A stretch of DNA of 11,471 bases from an uncultured Bacillota bacterium (GTDB taxonomy: Bacteria > Bacillota_I > Bacilli_A > RF39 > UBA660), in NCBI GenBank assembly GCA_946626905.1, contig CAMOVA010000026.1, positions 1 to 11,471 on the forward strand, written 5' to 3'. Position numbers and translations under genes: made by a program. The notes below the pieces were generated by a model that was not told the DNA's origin, did no database searches, and saw only the letters and a list, made by a program, of their open reading frames with translations. This document shows positions 6,626-11,471 of this stretch, one piece after another (the first letter of the stretch is position 1; every line of letters begins with the position of its first letter).

Positions 6626-7040
6626 TTAATATTTCCTCCTGTAATCCAAACATTACTTTTTCATCTTCTTCTGTCATGTGATCATACCCATTTATGTGTA
6701 AGAAACCATGGATTGCTAAAAAACATAATTCTCTTTTAAAAGAGTGATTATATTCTACAGCTTGAGATTTTGCTTTATCAATACTTATATAAATATCACC
6801 TAATACTCTTACATCCATATTTGGAAAAGTTTTATCATCTTCCAAAGCAAATGATATAACATCCGTTTCTCTATCAATATTACGATATTCTTTATTAATT
6901 TTATGTATATAATCATTATCAACAAAAATTATATTAAAATTAACATTTTTTAGTTTTAATTTTTTTATTCCTATATTTAATACTTTTTCTACATCTTCTG
7001 TATTTATTTCTTCACCATACAAATTTATTATTTCAAACAT
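6603..7040 (-). CDS. ybeY: Endoribonuclease YbeY (rRNA maturation factor)
   Basis: YbeY is a zinc-dependent single-strand endoribonuclease used in 16S rRNA 3'-end processing and ribosome quality control. The 145-residue protein carries the diagnostic HGFLHINGYDH motif with zinc ligands His111, His115 and His121. It also has the conserved NIDRETDVISFAL segment near 54-66 and GDIYIS near 81-86. It is the first gene of the seven-gene operon. In Bacillus phoH lies just upstream; here a terminator and a clear promoter stand there instead. AGAGGT six bases before the ATG supports the start. Co-transcription with era fits their shared role on 16S rRNA. Confidence 0.96.
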   Translation of the reverse strand: MFEIINLYGEEINTEDVEKVLNIGIKKLKLKNVNFNIIFVDNDYIHKINKEYRNIDRETDVISFALEDDKTFPNMDVRVLGDIYISIDKAKSQAVEYNHSFKRELCFLAIHGFLHINGYDHMTEEDEKVMFGLQEEILNEGKITR

Positions 7041-7060
7041 ATATACCTCTTTCTATATTT

Positions 7061-7089
7061 ATTATAATATAAATACATACATTTTACAA
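7061..7089 (-). promoter_or_regulatory. Promoter of the ybeY-to-recO operon
   Basis: TTGTAA (7084-7089) is 17 bp from a perfect TATAAT (7061-7066) on the minus strand, giving a leader of about 15 bases with AGAGGT before the ybeY ATG. The -35 box is two matches short of consensus. Confidence 0.65.
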
Positions 7090-7091
7090 TC

Positions 7092-7113
7092 AAAAAAACT
7101 GATATAAATCAGT
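7092..7113 (-). terminator. Intrinsic terminator after the SpoIIP operon
   Basis: On the minus strand ACTGAT, loop TTAT and ATCAGT are followed by a T run (7092-7098). It abuts the TAG stop of the 112-residue membrane protein and separates this unit from ybeY. Confidence 0.75.
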
Positions 7114-7452
7114 CTATCCCATTAAATTATTTAAATATTTAAAAGTTGTATTTAAACCACTCACTACTACACCTTCAACATATGATGACATTTCATCTCC
7201 TATTTTAGAAATTTTAGATTCATAATTTTTATTTTCTTTTACAACATAATTATTAACATCTATATTTTTACCATTTTTAATATCTTGTTCAAACTCTTTT
7301 ATTTTTTCTTCTGTTAGTACTTTTTTATTATATTGTTCAAATTCATAATAACCTGTTGCTTGTGATATATACATCGCACTAAAACCTATAAATATTATTA
7401 AAAACGCTTTTTTAAATACTTTAGTTAAAACCTTTTTAGTCTTATCATTCAT
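7114..7452 (-). CDS. Small one-pass membrane protein, unknown function
   Basis: I do not recognise this 112-residue protein. It starts with a basic stretch (KTKKVLTKVFKK), then a hydrophobic segment at about 15-31, then a Tyr/Glu/Lys-rich part (YYEFEQYNKKVLTEEKIKEFEQDIKNGK). It ends in a less charged tail, VEGVVVSGLNTTFKYLNNLMG. This predicts an N-in, C-out membrane anchor with an extracytoplasmic domain of about 75 residues. AAAGGAG upstream supports the ATG, which overlaps the 3' end of the SpoIIP-like gene by eight bases. Being coupled to a wall amidase and predicted to face the same side suggests, as inference only, an accessory or membrane partner of that enzyme. It is the last gene before a terminator. 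Confidence 0.75.
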   Translation of the reverse strand: MNDKTKKVLTKVFKKAFLIIFIGFSAMYISQATGYYEFEQYNKKVLTEEKIKEFEQDIKNGKNIDVNNYVVKENKNYESKISKIGDEMSSYVEGVVVSGLNTTFKYLNNLMG

Positions 7453-8350
7453 ATTTATTCTCCTTTAAATATATTTCTAAGATATTTGATAATGCTATAC
7501 ATGTATTAGTTACTTCTTCTAAATTGTTTTCATCCCCACCTAATTCTAACAAGATTATATTATCTTTTATATCTTGATTATAAATTCCATTTACATATTT
7601 TCCTTCTTTTTTTATTATTCCTCTAGATAATCCAGGATAATTCTTATTTATTAATTGGTTTAAATTATTCATTTTTTCTAAATTCTTTTGATTATTTTGA
7701 TTTTTAAGTCCTAAAACAAATAATACTTTCGCATAGTTTTTATTATTTAATTTTATAGTAGAAGCTTTATGATTAACTGAATCTCTATGAATATCTATTA
7801 TAAGTTTCAAGTTAGGATATTTTTTTATTGTTTCTTTTATATAATATCTACTTGCTTGATAACTATATGAATAATCCCAACCATTTGCATTAAGTAAATC
7901 TGGTATACTTCCTTCTTCTATAATAGTCTTAATATTTTTAGTATTTAATATTTCTTTTAATATCATTGATGCTTCATACACAGTAGGTTTAACTTTGTAA
8001 TCATTATTAATACTCGGCTTATATTTTTCTGTTTGATGAGTGTTATATAAATATATAATTGGTTGGTTATCTATATTATATTTTTTATTATTACTTAAAT
8101 ACATTGTTGGTACTTCTATTTTTTTATCATAGTATAAATTATTTTTTAAGATACTAGTAGGATTATTTAATTCTATATTTGTCATAAATTTTAATGCATA
8201 TTCATTAAAATTTATTTTGTTTTTATGAATTAAAAGTAAATTTTCAATCATAGTTTTATTGGTGAATTTTGTATTAATTCTTAAAAAACCTATTTTAGTA
8301 ATTTCTAATATTAAACATATAACAAATACTGAATAAAAAAACCTTTTCAT
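7445..8350 (-). CDS. spoIIP: SpoIIP-like N-acetylmuramoyl-L-alanine amidase / endopeptidase
   Basis: SpoIIP hydrolyses peptidoglycan and in endospore formers acts with SpoIID and SpoIIM to thin septal wall during engulfment. The 301-residue protein has an N-terminal membrane anchor (about 4-20), a spacer, then the catalytic domain. It shows YNTHQTEKY with His105 and Glu108, SYQASRYY near 163-170, DIHRDS with His188, YPGLSRG at 238-244, YNQD at 257-260 and LLELGGDENNLEE with Glu269. These are the zinc and catalytic motifs of the family, so it looks active. GGTGAT three to four bases before the ATG supports the start. It is first in a two-gene operon with a small membrane protein. Whether this organism sporulates cannot be told here; the enzyme may instead serve division. 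Confidence 0.88.
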   Translation of the reverse strand: MKRFFYSVFVICLILEITKIGFLRINTKFTNKTMIENLLLIHKNKINFNEYALKFMTNIELNNPTSILKNNLYYDKKIEVPTMYLSNNKKYNIDNQPIIYLYNTHQTEKYKPSINNDYKVKPTVYEASMILKEILNTKNIKTIIEEGSIPDLLNANGWDYSYSYQASRYYIKETIKKYPNLKLIIDIHRDSVNHKASTIKLNNKNYAKVLFVLGLKNQNNQKNLEKMNNLNQLINKNYPGLSRGIIKKEGKYVNGIYNQDIKDNIILLELGGDENNLEEVTNTCIALSNILEIYLKENKYE

Positions 8351-8365
8351 AGTATCACCAAATAT

Positions 8366-8398
8366 AGTATATAAAGTTTTATATTAAAAAAATGTCAA
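8366..8398 (-). promoter_or_regulatory. Putative promoter of the spoIIP unit
   Basis: A perfect TTGACA (8393-8398) lies in the T-rich tail of the secG terminator. A usable -10 follows: TATATA at 19 bp (8368-8373) or TATACT at 21 bp (8366-8371). The -35 is excellent but the spacing is longer than ideal, so the -10 is uncertain. Confidence 0.45.
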
Positions 8399-8428
8399 AA
8401 AAAAGGACTTTAATAAATTAAAATCCTT
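8397..8428 (-). terminator. Intrinsic terminator after secG
   Basis: On the minus strand a long stem (8417-8428 pairing with 8403-8414, one A-C mismatch) starts AAGGAT and ends AGTCCTT, followed by eight T. It includes the secG TAA stop. Confidence 0.75.
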
Positions 8429-8627
8429 GTACAAAACATAAAACAAAGAAAATTATTCCTAAAAGAATTGTAAGTCTTGTAATAAACAATTCTCCTCCTC
8501 TTTCTTTTCTATTTTGGAATAAATTTGTATTTCCACCTGTTATTATATTTTCTTCATCTACTTTTCCAGCTTGTAATAATACAATAGCTATTAGTAGTAT
8601 TGATACAATTATTAAAGCAATCTTCAT
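8418..8627 (-). CDS. secG: Preprotein translocase subunit SecG
   Basis: SecG is the small non-essential subunit of the SecYEG channel that aids SecA-driven export. The 69-residue protein has two membrane helices (about 3-18 and 50-66) joined by a polar loop. The first helix ends with the characteristic LLQAGK, and the loop holds Gly/Asn-rich GGNTNLFQNRKERGGELFITRLT, matching the conserved loop before helix two. GAGGAGG six bases before the ATG and a dedicated promoter support it. It sits directly behind fmt and ends in its own terminator. In Bacillus secG usually precedes rnr and smpB; those are not here. Confidence 0.92.
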   Translation of the reverse strand: MKIALIIVSILLIAIVLLQAGKVDEENIITGGNTNLFQNRKERGGELFITRLTILLGIIFFVLCFVQGF

Positions 8628-8648
8628 ACTTTCCTCCTCGCTATATAT

Positions 8649-8677
8649 AATTTAACATATATTACTTATTTTATCAA
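8649..8677 (-). promoter_or_regulatory. Promoter of secG
   Basis: TTGATA (8672-8677) and TAAATT (8649-8654) are 17 bp apart on the minus strand, with a TG one base before the -10. It lies wholly between the fmt stop and the secG ribosome site. secG may also be read from fmt, because no terminator separates them. Confidence 0.6.
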
Positions 8678-8679
8678 GT

Positions 8680-9666
8680 TTATTCAAATATTTTACCAAT
8701 TAATTCTTCTTTATTTTGTAGTCCATTTAAGTATGTTTTAACATCCATAGCTTTCTTACCTTCTATTTGTATTTCAGTAAAAACTATTTCTCCATTACTT
8801 GTTTTAACTCCTATACCATCAGGATAAATATTTAATATTTGCCCATTTACTTTAAATGAATCTGTATAATTAGACATTCTAGCTTTCCATACTTTTACTC
8901 TTTTACCTTCAAAAAAGCAATATGATCCTGGCCAAGAATATAAACCTCTTATTTTATTATATACTTGTCTAGTAGTTTTAGAAAAATCTAATTTTTCATC
9001 TTCTTTAGAAATGTTAGGAGCATATGTAGCTTCTGATTCATCTTGTTTAGTTCTACTTGCTGTACCATCTATAATACTTGGTAATGTGTCTATAAGTAAA
9101 TCTTTACCTAATTCACTTAGTTTATTAAATAGTGATTCAGCTGTATCTGTTTCTTCTATTTCTATTTCTCTTTGTGAAATAATATCACCTGCATCCATTT
9201 GTGGACTCATATGCATTATAGTTACACCTGTTTTATTATACCCATCCATTATAGCATGATGAATTGGTGCGCCTCCACGTAATTTTGGAAGTAATGATGC
9301 ATGAACATTTATACAACCATATTTTGGATAAACTAATAATTCTCTAGGAATAATTTGTCCATATGCACATGTTACAATCAAATTAGGATGTAATGATACA
9401 ACTTCTTGCCAATCATCTTTTATTTTTTCTGGTTGAACAACTAATATCATGTTATCATTAGCATATTTTTTTACAGGAGATGGTGTGATAATTTTATCTC
9501 TTCCTACTGGTTTATCTGGTTGTGTAACTACTCCTTTTACTTTATAGTTTTTAACTAATGCATCTAAAACTGGAACTGAAAAATCTGGAGTTCCCATAAA
9601 TACGATTCTTAATTCTTCATCTATTTCTATTTTACTAATATCAAAATTTTCCATATCGCTATTCAT
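8680..9666 (-). CDS. fmt: Methionyl-tRNA formyltransferase
   Basis: Fmt transfers a formyl group from 10-formyl-tetrahydrofolate to initiator Met-tRNA. The 328-residue protein has the hydrolase fold start IVFMGTPDFSVPVL (21-34), TQPDKPVGR (48-56) and the catalytic trio Asn120, His122 (NVHASLLP) and Asp158 (MDAGD). The RGGAPIHHA loop and the C-terminal tRNA-binding OB domain follow (from about 215). I start it at the ATG at 9664-9666, which has AGGTGAT three bases upstream. A longer ORF to 9711 would add a hydrophobic stretch read through the upstream terminator and has no ribosome site. Even so, about 18 extra, mostly acidic residues precede the usual family start. def, the common partner gene, is not beside it. 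Confidence 0.95.
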   Translation of the reverse strand: MNSDMENFDISKIEIDEELRIVFMGTPDFSVPVLDALVKNYKVKGVVTQPDKPVGRDKIITPSPVKKYANDNMILVVQPEKIKDDWQEVVSLHPNLIVTCAYGQIIPRELLVYPKYGCINVHASLLPKLRGGAPIHHAIMDGYNKTGVTIMHMSPQMDAGDIISQREIEIEETDTAESLFNKLSELGKDLLIDTLPSIIDGTASRTKQDESEATYAPNISKEDEKLDFSKTTRQVYNKIRGLYSWPGSYCFFEGKRVKVWKARMSNYTDSFKVNGQILNIYPDGIGVKTSNGEIVFTEIQIEGKKAMDVKTYLNGLQNKEELIGKIFE

Positions 9667-9669
9667 AAT

Positions 9670-9676
9670 ATCACCT
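9670..9676 (-). promoter_or_regulatory. Ribosome binding site that fixes the fmt start
   Basis: AGGTGAT stands three bases before ATG, pairing with the AUCACCU part of the 16S 3' tail. The same layout precedes miaB, the yqzL-like gene and the GDPD-like ORF (spoIIP has the variant TGGTGAT), which supports this start over the upstream ATG. Confidence 0.7.
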
Positions 9677-9682
9677 ATATTA

Positions 9683-9711
9683 ATTATAATTAAAAAAAGG
9701 AACTTTTGCAA
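9683..9711 (-). promoter_or_regulatory. Putative fmt promoter overlapping a terminator
   Basis: TTGCAA (9706-9711) and a perfect TATAAT (9683-9688) are 17 bp apart on the minus strand. The -35 lies in the loop and adjacent stem of the upstream gene's terminator. The predicted leader would be only about ten bases, starting at the Shine-Dalgarno. TATAAT can occur by chance in DNA this AT-rich. Confidence 0.5.
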
Positions 9712-9718
9712 GTTCCTT
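9692..9718 (-). terminator. Intrinsic terminator after the 539-residue repeat protein
   Basis: The minus strand shows a perfect 9-bp stem AAGGAACTT / AAGTTCCTT closed by a GCAA tetraloop and followed by a T run. The GNRA-type loop should make it stable. It begins in the gene's TAA stop. Confidence 0.85.
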
Positions 9719-11336
9719 ACTTATTAAATCTACTTAAAATCTTTTGTTTTTGTAATTCTTTTACATTCAATTTTTTATATTCACCTGTCAAATTTATTAA
9801 ATATTGTTCTTTAAACAAAATATTTTCTTTTAAATTTTCATTCGCATAATCATAAGCTCTTTCATCAAAGTTAAGAAGTTCTAACATAAAATCAATATCA
9901 TTTTTTAAATCTTCACTTACAAATTCAAGTATATGTATATTTTGTGTTACTGCAAGAGCTATAATATATTTATCATTTCTAAAGATTTCAGGAATACTTT
10001 TAATAAGCCAACCATTAATTTTAACAGCATCTATTATAAAATTTCTATCATATAGTATAGAATCATCTACATTATGAACTAACGAAGGATTTACAACAAT
10101 AACTTCCAAAGCTACATCTTTATCTAATATTTTAAAATCATATGGAAATTGAGAAAAATATTTTGTAAATATTTCTGCTTTTGATAAATAATCATCAACT
10201 TGTTCATAATCTTGTAAAATATCTCTTTTTTCTAATATCTTTTTAGCACGAAAATCATTATCTATTCCAAATCCAAATTTTTTTAAATATATATCTTTTA
10301 CCTCTTCATTATTTAAAGGAATTTTATTATTTATTTTTTGTTGAATAGATGTTAATTCTTGTAAATCTCTTAATTTATCTAAAGTAAGTTCTATATCCTT
10401 TTTAGTTAAGAAATCCATTTTACTTAATTTATGATATAAAACTATTTCCATTTCTCTTTCAATATTTTGTCTATTTGCTATTCCTCTTATTTCAACAATC
10501 TTATCTTTTCCTATTAAACGAATTGCTAATCTAGGAACTGTATAATTTCCTTTTATATCTTTTGTATAATATGCATAAAAATCTCCACCTGGAATCATTT
10601 GATTCCCACATATTTGTTGAATAGCATCTAGGGAGTGAGCACTACACCAGTGAGTATTTTTTCCTTTTAGTGATCTTACTAATTTCATAGCGTCTTCATA
10701 ACTGCCTTGATTATATTTAACCCATATTCCATCTAAACAATTTGAATTAATTATTAAATTATTTTTTAATTGAATTTCAAAAAAAGCATATATTTTTTGA
10801 AAACTACCAGTTTTAAGTAAAGTCTCAATAACTTCATCATTTATTTTTTCTTTTTTTATTCTTTTGTTCAAAAAATAGACAATATTTTCTATTATTTCAT
10901 TATTTACTTCCATAAATGGTGATGTTGTTTTATTACTTCTTTTATTATATATACAGTTATCATAATCATATGAACCTATTCTAACGACACCTTGAAAAAT
11001 CCAATATTTCATCCAATAAGGGAATTTTTTATCTGTAAGATAATCAATCCAACTATCAAGTGTTTGTTTTTGATCAGAAATTATAACTTCTTTATTTAAA
11101 GACTTAGGAATATCTTTTTCTTTAATAATATATTTTTGATAATAAAGTTCTCTTAATATTTCTTTTCTATGCCCAGTACTATAAATATTATCAAGATATT
11201 CTAAATGTTGTAGATACTTTCTTATTGCCTCATATTTACTTTTAACATGTCTACCACATCTTCTAACTTCTTTATCATTATATAAATTCTGATAAACCTG
11301 ATCTAAAAATTTTTCTGGTTCATATTGATTTTCCAT
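9717..11336 (-). CDS. Uncharacterised 539-residue protein with DUF4116-like C-terminal repeats
   Basis: I cannot assign a function. Three parts are visible. Residues 1-200 are mixed and mostly helical, rich in Tyr, Lys and Ile, with WIDYLTDKKFPYWMKYWIF near 96-114. A compact core at about 202-300 has THWCSA (228-233), GGDFYAYYTKD (250-260), PRLAIRLIG (268-276) and VEIRGIANRQN (281-291), which looks like one folded domain with conserved Trp, Cys, Asp and Arg. Residues 405-504 are four consecutive 25-residue repeats, each beginning with Asp, resembling DUF4116 units (pattern D..xIxxAVxxN...LxxxxxxLxN). No signal peptide or membrane helix is seen. The ATG is the only start before an in-frame stop, but its ribosome site (GTGGGG) is poor. 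It stands alone between the tRNA-Glu terminator and its own terminator. Confidence 0.8.
   Translation of the reverse strand: MENQYEPEKFLDQVYQNLYNDKEVRRCGRHVKSKYEAIRKYLQHLEYLDNIYSTGHRKEILRELYYQKYIIKEKDIPKSLNKEVIISDQKQTLDSWIDYLTDKKFPYWMKYWIFQGVVRIGSYDYDNCIYNKRSNKTTSPFMEVNNEIIENIVYFLNKRIKKEKINDEVIETLLKTGSFQKIYAFFEIQLKNNLIINSNCLDGIWVKYNQGSYEDAMKLVRSLKGKNTHWCSAHSLDAIQQICGNQMIPGGDFYAYYTKDIKGNYTVPRLAIRLIGKDKIVEIRGIANRQNIEREMEIVLYHKLSKMDFLTKKDIELTLDKLRDLQELTSIQQKINNKIPLNNEEVKDIYLKKFGFGIDNDFRAKKILEKRDILQDYEQVDDYLSKAEIFTKYFSQFPYDFKILDKDVALEVIVVNPSLVHNVDDSILYDRNFIIDAVKINGWLIKSIPEIFRNDKYIIALAVTQNIHILEFVSEDLKNDIDFMLELLNFDERAYDYANENLKENILFKEQYLINLTGEYKKLNVKELQKQKILSRFNK
9825..10124 (-). repeat. Four tandem 75-bp coding repeats (25 residues each)
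   Basis: The repeats cover residues 405-429, 430-454, 455-479 and 480-504 of the 539-residue protein, in exact 25-residue register with no gaps. Each starts with Asp followed by a hydrophobic pattern; repeats two to four then carry polar-hydrophobic segments such as WLIKSIPEIFRN, HILEFVSEDLKN and AYDYANENLKE. They are diverged at DNA level, so this is an old protein repeat rather than a recent duplication. Confidence 0.7.
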
Positions 11337-11354
11337 AACCCCACTACTTTCGTC

Positions 11355-11376
11355 AAAAAAAGGGCCCTAAGCCCTT
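11355..11376 (-). terminator. Intrinsic terminator after tRNA-Glu
   Basis: A GC-rich 6-bp stem (AAGGGC / GCCCTT, loop TTAGG) is followed by a T run (11355-11361). It starts 11 bases after the tRNA CCA end and only 18 bases before the ATG of the downstream gene. Confidence 0.8.
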
Positions 11377-11387
11377 ATTATTCTTTA

Positions 11388-11464
11388 TGGTGACCAGTAC
11401 GGGATTCGGACCCGTGAATGCTGCCGTGAAAGGGCAGTGTGTTAAGCCGCTTCACCAACTGGCC
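11388..11464 (-). tRNA. tRNA-Glu (anticodon UUC)
   Basis: The 77-base sequence folds as a cloverleaf. The acceptor stem GGCCAGT / ACTGGTC has one G-U pair; the D stem is GTG / CAC with GG in its loop. The anticodon stem CTGCC / GGCAG holds loop CTTTCAC (anticodon TTC), the variable loop has five bases, and the T stem is ACGGG / CCCGT. Discriminator A and an encoded CCA complete it. The order and most bases match Gram-positive tRNA-Glu. Two oddities: the D loop is one base longer than in Bacillus, and the T loop reads TCCGAAT rather than TTCGAAT, placing C at position 55. It supplies Glu-tRNA for translation and possibly for Glu-tRNA amidation or tetrapyrrole synthesis; the latter two are not visible here. 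Confidence 0.95.
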
Positions 11465-11471
11465 AAAAAAA

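Noticed and set aside
9011..9259. Plus-strand ORF antisense to fmt
   Set aside because: It overlaps the fmt core fully and has the Ser/Leu-rich composition of a shadow.
9667..9711. Upstream ATG extending fmt by 15 residues
   Set aside because: The extra codons run through the terminator T tract and the Shine-Dalgarno of the better start, and there is no ribosome site before the upstream ATG.
11328..11356. TTGACG and GAAAAT 17 bp apart, a possible promoter for the 539-residue gene
   Set aside because: Transcription would start inside the coding region, after its only usable ATG; the -10 is also poor.
11465..11471. Seven T (minus strand) directly before the tRNA 5' end, a possible terminator tail
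   Set aside because: No stem is visible because the window ends there.
1..11471. Mycoplasma-type code (TGA as Trp)
   Set aside because: TGA ends dgkA, cdd and rseP at positions consistent with family lengths and ATGA overlaps, and Trp codons read are TGG.
1..11471. CRISPR array, insertion sequence, prophage or riboswitch
   Set aside because: I saw no regularly spaced DNA repeats, transposase motifs or terminal inverted repeats, and all leaders are too short for a riboswitch.

Overview
This is a very AT-rich, gene-dense window. Every gene I can support, including the tRNA, is on the minus strand, so transcription runs from high to low coordinates. The gene families and their order (ybeY-dgkA-cdd-era-yqzL-recO, cdsA-rseP, fmt, secG, a SpoIIP-type amidase) point to a low-GC Gram-positive relative of the Bacilli, such as an Erysipelotrichia or RF39-like uncultured lineage near the Mollicutes. 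The species cannot be fixed from the window. TGA is used as a stop (dgkA, cdd and rseP end in it) and tryptophan is TGG in the codons I read, so the Mycoplasma code is excluded.

Layout from the high-coordinate end. (1) tRNA-Glu(UUC) with encoded CCA, followed by a terminator. (2) A 539-residue protein of unknown function with four 25-residue C-terminal repeats resembling DUF4116, followed by its own terminator. (3) fmt (initiator-tRNA formylation), then secG with its own promoter and terminator. (4) A SpoIIP-like cell-wall amidase overlapping a small one-pass membrane protein, then a terminator. (5) A seven-gene conserved operon: ybeY, dgkA, cdd, era, a 35-residue yqzL-like gene, a DUF1653 gene and recO. 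(6) cdsA-rseP, translationally linked and ending in a terminator. (7) miaB plus a 40-residue acidic ORF whose Shine-Dalgarno sequence is the last two codons and stop of miaB, with a terminator. (8) A short glycerophosphodiester phosphodiesterase-like ORF, apparently truncated, at the window edge.

Most of this is housekeeping: rRNA and ribosome maturation (YbeY, Era), tRNA modification and charging chemistry (MiaB, Fmt), lipid and undecaprenol metabolism (CdsA, DgkA), membrane proteolysis and secretion (RseP, SecG), and repair (RecO). Units are separated by very short gaps in which intrinsic terminators overlap the preceding stop codon and the next promoter starts in or beside the terminator. 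No gap exceeds 300 bases. I see no CRISPR array, insertion sequence, riboswitch or prophage.

The least explained items are the 539-residue repeat protein, a tRNA-Glu with C instead of the near-universal U at T-loop position 55, the acidic micro-ORF behind miaB, and the small membrane protein paired with SpoIIP. I found no convincing new multi-gene system.
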